NCBI RefSeq assembly: GCF_016107325.1
Contig: NZ_RCVT01000002.1
Span: 248,001-312,000, forward strand
Source of the DNA: Sphingomonas sp. MA1305
GTDB lineage: Bacteria; Pseudomonadota; Alphaproteobacteria; Sphingomonadales; Sphingomonadaceae
Length of the DNA: 64,000 nt
Direction: 5' to 3'
A program made the position numbers and the translations under genes. Shown here piece after piece: positions 57,110 through 64,000 of the stretch (position 1 is the stretch's first letter; each line of letters starts with the position of its first letter). The notes beneath the pieces were generated by a model that was not told the DNA's origin, made no database searches, and saw only the letters and a program-made list of their open reading frames with translations.

Positions 57110-57133
57110 GCGGGGGCGGCCGGCCGCCCCCGC
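57110..57133. repeat. Perfect 24-bp GC palindrome
   Basis: GCGGGGGCGGCC followed by its exact reverse complement lies eight bases after the MFS stop and 78 bases before GH27. It forms a very stable hairpin without a T-run, so it may be an mRNA 3'-end stabiliser or partial terminator. Confidence 0.6.
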
Positions 57134-57210
57134 AGCGCTGGCCTATCGTTGCAACTGGCGGCCAGACCGGGCGCTGCCCGATCCCGCCGCCTTATCCGGG
57201 GGGATACGAC

Positions 57211-58575
57211 ATGACGACGGACGACACCCGCGCGGGCGGGGTATCGCGGCGCACCTTGATCGCCGGAGCGGCGGCCGTGCCGATGCTGCCGGCCCTCGCC
57301 GGCCCCGCCGCCGCGGCGAGCGGCGGCCCGCTCGCCCCGACCCCGCCGATGGGCTGGAACAGCTGGAACAGCTTCGCCGTCACCATCACCGAGGCGCAGG
57401 CGCGCGAGACCGCCGACATCATGGCGCGCGTGCTGAAGCCGGCGGGCTACGACATCTTCACGGTCGACCACCAATGGTACGATCCACGCGCCAAGGGCTA
57501 TACCTACAACAGCGACATCCAGCCGGTGATGGACGGCTACGGCCGGTTCCAGCCGGATCCGGTGCGGTTCCCGTCGGCCGCCGGCGGCAAGGGGTTCGCG
57601 GGGCTCGCCGGCTATGTCCATGGCCTCGGCCTGCGCTTCGGCATCCACCGGATGCGCGGCATCCCGCGCGCCGCGGTGAAGGTCAATCTGCCGGTGTTCG
57701 GCACCCGATACCGGGCGCAGGATATCGCGGATACGTCGAGCATCTGTTCGTGGAACGTCGACATGTACGGCGTCGACATGAGCAAGCCCGGCGCGCAGGA
57801 CTATTATGACGGCGTCTTCGCCGAATATGCGCGCTGGGGCGTCGATTTCGTCAAGGTCGACGACCTCAGCCGCCCCTATGACGCGCATGCCGCGGAGATC
57901 GAGGCGATCCACCGCGCCATCCAACGCTGCGGCCGGCCGATGATCCTCAGCATGTCGCCGGGCGAAACGCCGGTGATCCGCGGCGACCATGCCCGCCGCC
58001 ATGCCGAGATGTGGCGCATCTCCGACGACTTCTGGGACGATTGGGGCCTGCTGGCGGCGCAGTTCACCCGGCTGGAGAATTGGAACCCCTATATGGGCGA
58101 CGGCCGCTGGCCGGACGCCGACATGCTGCCGCTGGGCAGGCTGGCGATGGGACAGCGCGACACCAAATTCACGCCCGACGAACAGCGCACGCTGATGACC
58201 CTGTGGTCGATCGCCCGTTCGCCGCTGATCATGGGCGGCGACCTGCGCCATCTCGACGCGCCGACCACGGCGCTGCTGACCAACCCCGAAGTCATCGCGG
58301 TCAACCAGGCCTCCACCGGCAACCGTCCCCATTTCGTCGCGGACGGCACGCGTATCTGGTCGGCGAGAGCGGCGAATGGTGACGCCTATCTGGCGCTGTT
58401 CAACACCAGCGACGGCGCGCGCGAAATCGGCCTGCCGCTGGCGATGCTGGACCTCGACGGCGTCGTCGCGGTGCGCGACCTATGGGCGAGAGCGGCCGAT
58501 GGCCGGGCCAGCGGCCGGATTGCCCGCACCCTGCCGCCGCATGGCGCGGGCCTCTATCGTCTGTCGCGCGCGTGA
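57211..58575 (+). CDS. GH27 alpha-galactosidase / beta-L-arabinopyranosidase type
   Basis: A 454-residue enzyme with a twin-arginine-like signal, VSRRTLIAGAAAVPM, so periplasmic after Tat export. GH27 motifs are PTPPMGWNSWNSF, the nucleophile region FVKVDD (about D217), and WRISDDF with the acid/base Asp (about D273). The C-terminal beta domain is present. It removes alpha-galactose or, in arabinogalactan, beta-L-arabinopyranose; sequence alone does not decide. It overlaps the GH30 gene by GTGA. Confidence 0.93.
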   Translation: MTTDDTRAGGVSRRTLIAGAAAVPMLPALAGPAAAASGGPLAPTPPMGWNSWNSFAVTITEAQARETADIMARVLKPAGYDIFTVDHQWYDPRAKGYTYNSDIQPVMDGYGRFQPDPVRFPSAAGGKGFAGLAGYVHGLGLRFGIHRMRGIPRAAVKVNLPVFGTRYRAQDIADTSSICSWNVDMYGVDMSKPGAQDYYDGVFAEYARWGVDFVKVDDLSRPYDAHAAEIEAIHRAIQRCGRPMILSMSPGETPVIRGDHARRHAEMWRISDDFWDDWGLLAAQFTRLENWNPYMGDGRWPDADMLPLGRLAMGQRDTKFTPDEQRTLMTLWSIARSPLIMGGDLRHLDAPTTALLTNPEVIAVNQASTGNRPHFVADGTRIWSARAANGDAYLALFNTSDGAREIGLPLAMLDLDGVVAVRDLWARAADGRASGRIARTLPPHGAGLYRLSRA

Positions 58576-60053
58576 TCCGTCCGGCGCTCGCCGCGCTGCT
58601 GCTCGCAGCGACGCCCGCATCCGCCCGGCAATCCGCCGGCACCACGCCCGTGGTGTCGGTGGCGCTGCACCCGGCGATGGATCGCCCGACGACCCGCTTC
58701 GAGGGCTGGGGCACTGCGCTTGCCTGGTTCGCGGAGGTTACCGGCGGCTGGCCCGATGCGGAGCGCAACCGGCTTGCCGACCTGTTCTACGGCCGTCAGG
58801 GGCTGGGCTGGACAATCGCGCGCTACAATATCGGCGGCGGCAATGCGGCGACGGTGAAGCCCTATCTGCGCCCCGGCGCGGCGGTGCCGGGTTTCTGGCG
58901 GCTGCCCGCCGGCGACGCCGCCCGCTGGCGCGCCGACGATCCCGCCGCCTGGGACTGGTCGCAGGACGCGCGCCAGCGCTGGTGGCTCGACGCGGTCAAG
59001 GCGCGGGTACGTGCGCCGATCTTCGAGGCCTTCTCCAACTCGCCGCCCTGGTTCATGACCGTGTCGGGCCGCGTCTCAGGCGCGGTCAAGGCGACCGACG
59101 ACAACCTCCGCCCCGGTCAGGAGGCGCGGTTCGCCGGCTATCTCGCCTCTGCGGTGGACGCGTTGCAGCGGCGTCACGGCATCGTGTTCCGCACCCTTTC
59201 GCCGGTGAACGAACCCAACACCGATTATTGGTATGCCGCCAATACGCAGGAAGGCGCACATTGGAGCCCGGCGCGTCAGGCGGCGATGATCGACGCGACC
59301 GACGCGGCGCTGCGCGCGCGCGGCCTCGCCACCGTGGTCGCCGCGCCGGACGAGACCAATTCGCACACCTTCCTGGTCGATTGGGCCGGCTATCCCGCCG
59401 CGACCCGTGCCAGGATCGGGCAGCTCAACGTCCATAGCTACGGCACCGTGCATCAGACCGGCGTCCGCGACGTCGCGCGGGCGAGCGGCATCCGCCTGTG
59501 GATGAGCGAGGACGACACGCCATTGCCGGGTGATCCGGAGGATTTCGAGGGGATGACGAGCCCCCTCGCCTTTGCCGAGCATGTCGTCGCCGACCTCAAG
59601 CGGCTCGAGCCGGCCGCCTGGGTCTTCTGGCAGGCAGTCGAGAATCTCAGCGCACGCGACGGCAAGCCGGGCTCCAATTGGGGACTGGTCAAGGCCGATC
59701 TGGCGGCGCCCGCCAGTAACCCGCACGCCATTCACGTGACCCGCAAATATTGGGCAATGGCGCAGTTCAGCCGCTTCATCCGCCCCGGCGATCGGCTGGT
59801 CCCGGTCGACGACATGGACACGGCGGGCGCACTGTCGCCCGACGGCACGCGCCTGGTGCTCGTCCACGTCAATCCGGCGCCGGTCTCGCGACGGCTGCTC
59901 GTGCCGTCGGGCTGGTCCGTGCAGATGGTGCTGACCGATGCCACCCACCGCGCCGCGTGCGAGGCCGGCACGGTCGCGCCGCCGCGATCGGTGGTGACGC
60001 TGGTGCTGACCAAGGGGCGGGCCGCGGCTGCATGCCCGACGTTCAAGCGCTGA
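58572..60053 (+). CDS. GH30 endo-beta-1,6-galactanase-like glycosidase
   Basis: A 493-residue secreted enzyme (signal peptide about residues 1-19, ending ASARQ). The barrel carries FEGWGTALAWFAEVTGGW, RYNIGGGN and SNSPPWFMT. The acid/base is in SPVNEPN (about E214) and the nucleophile in LWMSEDDTP (about E313). This pattern fits the GH30 subgroup with endo-beta-1,6-galactanases, which cut arabinogalactan side chains. The start is GTG, overlapping the GH27 stop. The neighbouring GH2, GH43 and GH27 genes support type II arabinogalactan as substrate. Confidence 0.9.
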   Translation: MIRPALAALLLAATPASARQSAGTTPVVSVALHPAMDRPTTRFEGWGTALAWFAEVTGGWPDAERNRLADLFYGRQGLGWTIARYNIGGGNAATVKPYLRPGAAVPGFWRLPAGDAARWRADDPAAWDWSQDARQRWWLDAVKARVRAPIFEAFSNSPPWFMTVSGRVSGAVKATDDNLRPGQEARFAGYLASAVDALQRRHGIVFRTLSPVNEPNTDYWYAANTQEGAHWSPARQAAMIDATDAALRARGLATVVAAPDETNSHTFLVDWAGYPAATRARIGQLNVHSYGTVHQTGVRDVARASGIRLWMSEDDTPLPGDPEDFEGMTSPLAFAEHVVADLKRLEPAAWVFWQAVENLSARDGKPGSNWGLVKADLAAPASNPHAIHVTRKYWAMAQFSRFIRPGDRLVPVDDMDTAGALSPDGTRLVLVHVNPAPVSRRLLVPSGWSVQMVLTDATHRAACEAGTVAPPRSVVTLVLTKGRAAAACPTFKR

Positions 60054-60124
60054 TACCGCGGCGGTCCCGATGGCGCGCCGGGGCCAAGACGGGACGATAG
60101 GAGCCGCCCCATCGCCTGCGAGGA

Positions 60125-60727
60125 TTATCCCTTGGCGGCCTTGCGCAAGGCCAGCCGCACCAGGGCATCCAGCGTCGCGCCCGGTCCCAGCTCCTCTTCC
60201 GCCGCGCCGACCGCGCTCGCTGCCTCGGCCGGGCGGAAGCCGAGATTGAGCAGCGCCGAGACCGCGTCCGCCCCCGCCCCGACCGGTGCGACCTGTGCGG
60301 CCGCTGCCGGCCCCAGCGTCGCCACCGCGCCGACCTTGTCCTTCAGCTCGCGCACGATCCGCTCGGCGAGCTTCGGTCCGACGCCATTGGCGCGGGCGAC
60401 CATCGCCTTGTCCTGCGCCGCGACCGCACGGGACAGCTCGCCCGGCTCCAGCGCCGACAGGATCGCCAGCGCGACGCGCGCGCCGACGCCCTGGACGCCG
60501 GTCAGCAACCGGAACCAGTCGCGCTCGCCGGCGGTGGCGAAGCCGACCAGGCGCAGGAAATCCTCGCCGACCAGCATCTCGGTGAACAGCGTCGCCGCCT
60601 CGCCGACCGGCCCGATCGCCGCCAGCGTGCGCGACGATGCGCCGACGAGATAGCCGACGCCGCCCACATCGATCACCGCATGGTCGATTCCCGTCGAATC
60701 CAGCCGACCCTTGAGATGTGCGATCAT
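60125..60727 (-). CDS. ruvA: Holliday junction branch-migration protein RuvA
   Basis: A 200-residue RuvA. The N-terminal OB-fold starts [11 protein letters not shown]. Two helix-hairpin-helix motifs follow ([16 protein letters not shown] and [13 protein letters not shown]), then a linker and the C-terminal RuvB-binding domain. It binds four-way junctions as a tetramer and loads RuvB. It overlaps ruvC by ATGA. ruvB, normally the next gene, is absent downstream. The convergent GH30 gene lies 71 bases away instead. Confidence 0.97.
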   Translation of the reverse strand: MIAHLKGRLDSTGIDHAVIDVGGVGYLVGASSRTLAAIGPVGEAATLFTEMLVGEDFLRLVGFATAGERDWFRLLTGVQGVGARVALAILSALEPGELSRAVAAQDKAMVARANGVGPKLAERIVRELKDKVGAVATLGPAAAAQVAPVGAGADAVSALLNLGFRPAEAASAVGAAEEELGPGATLDALVRLALRKAAKG

Positions 60728-61230
60728 GCGGTAATCCTCGCCCTGCGCGCCATGCCCTGCGCACTCGCCAGATGATGCGCGTGGGTGATCGCCACCGCCA
60801 ATGCGTCGGCGGCGTCGGGGCCGGCCAGTTTGGCGCCGGGCAGCAGCACCGCCATCATCGCCTGAATCTGGCGCTTTTCCGCGCCGCCGGTGCCGACCAC
60901 CGCCTTCTTGACCGTCGAGGGATGATATTCGCCGACCAGCAGTCCGGCATTGGCCGCGGTCAGCAGCACGACGCCGCGCGCCTGACCCAGCTTCAGGGTC
61001 GATTGCGCATTGGTGTTGCCCAGCACCTCCTCGACCGCCGCGCTCTCGGGACGCTCGGCGAGGATGACGTCAGTCAGCGCGGCGTTGAGGTTGGCGAGTC
61101 GACGTGGCAGCGGCATTGACGGATCGGTCTTGATCTGCCCGTTGGCGATATGGCGCAGCCGGTTGCCGTCGGCATGGATCACCCCCCAGCCGGTGGTGCC
61201 GAGCCCGGGGTCGAGGCCGATGATGATCAT
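60724..61230 (-). CDS. ruvC: Holliday junction resolvase RuvC
   Basis: A 168-residue RuvC nuclease. The catalytic acids are visible in [15 protein letters not shown] (D7), AVEEVLG and the C-terminal [16 protein letters not shown]. It cleaves Holliday junctions bound by RuvAB. The ATG at 61230 starts the family-typical MIIIGLDPG; upstream in-frame starts would add an unrelated leader. Co-transcribed with ruvA. Confidence 0.97.
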   Translation of the reverse strand: MIIIGLDPGLGTTGWGVIHADGNRLRHIANGQIKTDPSMPLPRRLANLNAALTDVILAERPESAAVEEVLGNTNAQSTLKLGQARGVVLLTAANAGLLVGEYHPSTVKKAVVGTGGAEKRQIQAMMAVLLPGAKLAGPDAADALAVAITHAHHLASAQGMARRARITA

Positions 61231-61239
61231 GTGGCAAGA

Positions 61240-61372
61240 TCCTCCCCGCCGCGCGGGAAGGGTGACCAGCCGCAGGCTGGTGGAGGGGGGGCTTCCCAAG
61301 CACAGCGCTCGTGGACAGCCGCCTCCACCACGCCGCTTCGCGTCGCGGTCCCCCTCCCCGTGCCGGGGAGGA
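61240..61372. repeat. Inverted-repeat element between yebC and ruvC
   Basis: A 133-bp GC-rich element. The ends TCCTCCCCG (61240) and GGGGAGGA (61365-61372) are inverted, and an inner pair GGTGGAGG (61279-61286) / CCTCCACC (61322-61329) is also inverted. It is a mobile-element-type intergenic repeat, distinct from families X and Y, and it occupies almost the whole yebC-ruvC gap. Confidence 0.6.
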
Positions 61373-61381
61373 CAAGGCTCA

Positions 61382-62125
61382 TCAACCCAGCTTCTCCATC
61401 ACCTCGTCGGAGACTTCGTAATTGCCCCAGACGGTCTGCACGTCGTCGTCGTCGTCGAGCGCGTCGATCAGCTTGAACAAAGTCGCCGCATCGCCCTCGT
61501 CGACCGACACCATCGTCTGCGGCCGCCACGCGAGCTTGGCGCCCTCCGCCTCGCCGAGCACGGGCTCCAGCGCCTTGGCGACCTCGTGCAGGTCGCCCTG
61601 CGCCGTCCAGATCTCATGGCCCTCGTCGGACGAGGTGACGTCCTCGGCGCCCGCTTCCAGCGCCGCCTCGAACACCTTCTCGGCATCGCCGGCGCCCGCC
61701 GGATAATTGATCAGGCCCATGCGGTCGAAGCCGTGGCTGACCGATCCGCTCGCGCCCAGATTGCCGCCGTTCTTCGACACCGCGGTGCGCACATTGGTCG
61801 CGGTGCGGTTGCGATTGTCGGTGAGCGCCTCGATGATCAGCGATACGCCGCCCGGCCCGAAGCCCTCGTAGCGGATTTCCTCGTAGCTTTCGGCATCGCC
61901 GCGCGACGCCTTGTCGATCGAACGCTGGATATTGTCCTTGGGCATCGACTGCGCCTTGGCCGCGGCGATCGCGGCGCGCAGGCGCGGGTTCATGTCGGGG
62001 TCGGGCAGCCCCATCTTCGCCGCCACGGTGATTTCGCGGCTGAGCTTGGAGAACATGCTCGAGCGCTTCTTATCCTGCGCGCCCTTGCGGTGCATGATGT
62101 TCTTGAACTTGGAATGGCCTGCCAT
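61382..62125 (-). CDS. yebC: YebC/PmpR-family protein
   Basis: A 247-residue Yeb[23 protein letters not shown] at the N-terminus is the family signature, followed by [36 protein letters not shown] and an acidic C-terminal domain ([13 protein letters not shown]). Family members act as transcription regulators or in relieving ribosome stalling at proline-rich stretches. Its place upstream of ruvC is the common bacterial arrangement. Confidence 0.97.
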   Translation of the reverse strand: MAGHSKFKNIMHRKGAQDKKRSSMFSKLSREITVAAKMGLPDPDMNPRLRAAIAAAKAQSMPKDNIQRSIDKASRGDAESYEEIRYEGFGPGGVSLIIEALTDNRNRTATNVRTAVSKNGGNLGASGSVSHGFDRMGLINYPAGAGDAEKVFEAALEAGAEDVTSSDEGHEIWTAQGDLHEVAKALEPVLGEAEGAKLAWRPQTMVSVDEGDAATLFKLIDALDDDDDVQTVWGNYEVSDEVMEKLG

Positions 62126-62154
62126 GATCGCCTCTGACGGATAATCGTCGGCCT

Positions 62155-62697
62155 TTAAGCCGCCGGACCCGTCTTCGCCAAGCGGTCGATTTTCGCCTCC
62201 AGTCCCGCCAGCCGGTCCGCGACGAGCAGATCGAGCTTCTCGTGCAGCCGTAGGATCTCCAACTCGGCGCGCAGATTGGTCTCATAGTCGAGACTCGCCG
62301 CCAGCCGGTCCTTCGCGGCCTGGCGGTTCTGGCTCATCATGATCACCGGCGCCTGGATCGCGGCGAGCGTCGACAGCATCAGGTTGAGGAAGATGTAGGG
62401 ATAGGGATCGAAGACCAGGCCGAAATGGCCGAGCACGTCGGAATTGAGGATCATCCACCCGAGCAGCACCAGGGTGAAGGCGATGATGAAGCCCCACGAG
62501 CCACCGACCGCGGCAACGCGATCGGCGAGCCGATCGCCGACGCTTGCGCGCAAGTCCGCCTCGTCCGCCGCGTCGCGGCTGACCAGCGTGCCCGCATCGA
62601 TGCTGGCGAGCACGCGCTGTTCCTCGGGATCGAGCGCGTGACTCGGCTTCTTCAGCAGCCGCAGGGCAATGTCGGCGAAGGGAGGACGCTGGGCCAT
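62155..62697 (-). CDS. DUF1003 membrane protein
   Basis: A 180-residue protein with two central transmembrane helices ([16 protein letters not shown] and [21 protein letters not shown]) followed by [10 protein letters not shown] and a helical, probably coiled-coil C-terminus. This is the DUF1003 layout. Function is unknown. The ATG at 62697 gives the usual length, although the frame extends upstream. It lies 30 bases upstream of yebC on the same strand. Confidence 0.85.
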   Translation of the reverse strand: MAQRPPFADIALRLLKKPSHALDPEEQRVLASIDAGTLVSRDAADEADLRASVGDRLADRVAAVGGSWGFIIAFTLVLLGWMILNSDVLGHFGLVFDPYPYIFLNLMLSTLAAIQAPVIMMSQNRQAAKDRLAASLDYETNLRAELEILRLHEKLDLLVADRLAGLEAKIDRLAKTGPAA

Positions 62698-62816
62698 GAC
62701 GCGTATCTTCCGGAGGAAAGGTCCGGCCGCGCCCCTAGCCGGCCGCGCCCTCGCCGCCAACCCGCCGCAAAGCGCTTGCCCGCACACCCCCAGATCGGCC
62801 AAACGCTGATCCGATC

Positions 62817-64000
62817 ATGACCGTCAGCGTAGACATGGGCAGCGACGAACGCGGCGCGCCCGTGACCATGGACCTCGAAGAACTGCTCGCCACCCGATTG
62901 CTCGTCCAGGGCAATTCCGGGTCGGGCAAGTCGCACCTGCTGCGCCGCATGCTGGAACGCTCGGCCGGCCAGGTGCAGCAGGTGGTGATTGATCCCGAGG
63001 GCGATTTCGTCACGCTGTCCGACGCCTATGGCCATGTCGTGGTCGAGGCGGCGGACTATTCGGAGCGCGAGATCGCGCGCATCGCCGGCCGTCTGCGCGA
63101 ACACCGTGCCAGCGTCGTGCTCAGCCTGGAAGGGCTGGAGGCGGAGGGACAGATGCGCTGCGCCGCCGCCTTCCTCTCGGCGCTGTTCGATGCGCCACGC
63201 GAACATTGGTATCCCGCGCTGGTCGTCGTCGACGAGGCGCAATTGTTTGCGCCGACCACCGGCGGCGAGGTGGCCGAAGAGGTACGCCGCGCCTCCTTGT
63301 CGGCGATGACCAATTTGATGTGCCGTGGCCGCAAGCGCGGTCTCGCCGGCGTGATCGCGACGCAGCGGCTGGCCAAGCTCGCCAAGAACGTCGCAGCCGA
63401 GGCGTCCAACTTCCTGATGGGGCGTACCTTCCTCGACATCGACATGGCCCGTGCCGCCGACCTGCTCGGCATGGAGCGCCGCCAGGCCGAATCGATCCGC
63501 GACTTGGCGCGCGGCACCTTCCTGGCGCTGGGACCGGCGGTGTCGCGGCGGCCGATCACCGTGAAGATCGGCGCAGTCGAGACCTCGGCACGCTCCGGCA
63601 GCCCGAAGCTGACGCCGCTGCCTTCCGCGCCGGTCGAGAATCTCCAGCAGTTGATCTTCGCGCCGCCGCCGGAAACGGCGCCGCAGCTGCCGATGACCTT
63701 CGACCCCCGGCCGCGGCGGGTGCCGACGGACGAATTGCTCGACACGATCGAACGGCCGACGCCGACGCAGCCCAGCCTGGCGCCCTTGCCCGACAAGTCG
63801 GACGAGGAGGTGGAAACGATCTACGCCGACGTGCTGCGCGCGATCGTCGCCGATGGCGAGGCGGCGTTGCGGCCGCCGTCGGTGCTGTTCCAGGATTTCC
63901 AGGTCCGCTGCCGCATGGCGGGACTGGCCAAGCCGCCGCTCGACCTTGCCGGCTTCACCCGGCGGCTGTCGGCGGCGCGCGCCGGCATCTTCGACATCAC
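62817..64000 (+). CDS. HerA/DUF87-like ATPase (cut by window end)
   Basis: The first 394 residues of an AAA+-type ATP-binding protein. Walker A is QGNSGSGKSH, Walker B is ALVVVDEAQLF, and GRKRGLAGVIATQRLAKLAKN includes sensor-type residues, as in HerA/FtsK-superfamily helicases with a DUF87 core. These proteins act on DNA or in conflict systems, and the C-terminal part needed to decide is outside the window. ATG 62817 lacks a clear ribosome-binding site. It is divergent from the DUF1003 gene. Confidence 0.8.
   Translation, partial: MTVSVDMGSDERGAPVTMDLEELLATRLLVQGNSGSGKSHLLRRMLERSAGQVQQVVIDPEGDFVTLSDAYGHVVVEAADYSEREIARIAGRLREHRASVVLSLEGLEAEGQMRCAAAFLSALFDAPREHWYPALVVVDEAQLFAPTTGGEVAEEVRRASLSAMTNLMCRGRKRGLAGVIATQRLAKLAKNVAAEASNFLMGRTFLDIDMARAADLLGMERRQAESIRDLARGTFLALGPAVSRRPITVKIGAVETSARSGSPKLTPLPSAPVENLQQLIFAPPPETAPQLPMTFDPRPRRVPTDELLDTIERPTPTQPSLAPLPDKSDEEVETIYADVLRAIVADGEAALRPPSVLFQDFQVRCRMAGLAKPPLDLAGFTRRLSAARAGIFDI

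Overview
The window is high-GC alphaproteobacterial DNA, almost certainly from a sphingomonad (Sphingomonas or a close relative). The evidence is three large TonB-dependent receptors (TBDRs) with DIVVTG-type plug starts, 4-base ATGA/GTGA gene overlaps throughout, 'tryptophan halogenase' genes beside the TBDRs, an oxidative galactose pathway, and yebC-ruvC-ruvA at the right end. It reads as an island of carbohydrate-utilisation loci between housekeeping ends.

Layout: (0) 1-1,700: a DUF4173 membrane protein and a truncated response regulator. (A) 1,917-16,700, starch/maltose locus: SLC45-type MFS transporter, halogenase 1, GH97 and GH13 alpha-glucosidases, secreted GH13 alpha-amylase, a divergent LacI regulator, halogenase 2 and TBDR 1. 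(B) 16,742-30,535, a second glycan locus, probably beta-1,2-glucan: DUF6445 protein a, a GH43-like protein, DUF6445 protein b, a small low-GC secreted protein, TBDR 2 with a carboxypeptidase-regulatory-like domain, halogenase 3, a GH144-type glucanase, LacI regulator 2 and a GH3 beta-glucosidase. (C) 30,645-36,517: RlpA-like lipoprotein, histidine acid phosphatase, and an overlapping MFS / metallophosphoesterase / ArsB-SLC13 permease operon. (D) 36,536-60,053, galactose/arabinose and type II arabinogalactan locus: SMP-30 lactonase, dioxovalerate dehydrogenase, DgoK, DgoA, an AraD1/GguC-like protein, sugar 1-dehydrogenase, GH43, GH2, halogenase 4, DUF6445 protein c, TBDR 3, IlvD/Edd dehydratase, GalM, a FucP/GluP-type MFS transporter, GH27 and GH30. 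(E) 60,125-64,000: ruvA, ruvC, yebC, a DUF1003 protein and a HerA-like ATPase cut by the window end.

How it fits together: secreted or periplasmic glycosidases plus TBDRs capture oligosaccharides. MFS transporters bring mono- and disaccharides across the inner membrane. In locus D, galactose and arabinose are oxidised by one dehydrogenase, the lactone is opened by SMP-30, the acid is dehydrated by the IlvD-type enzyme, and the C6 branch (DgoK, DgoA) and C5 branch (AraD1-like protein, aldehyde dehydrogenase) finish catabolism. Three different palindromes mark the three loci and imply separate regulators: ATACGTAT in A, GTAACCGGTTAC in B, and GTCNGAC with AT flanks in D.

The most unusual content is a recurring accessory layer inside sugar loci: four flavin-dependent halogenase homologues with intact catalytic motifs, and three DUF6445 proteins that carry a candidate HxD...H...R iron/2-oxoglutarate signature. 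Their substrates cannot be read from the sequence. Three of the four halogenase genes are also preceded by the same roughly 95-bp double-hairpin repeat.
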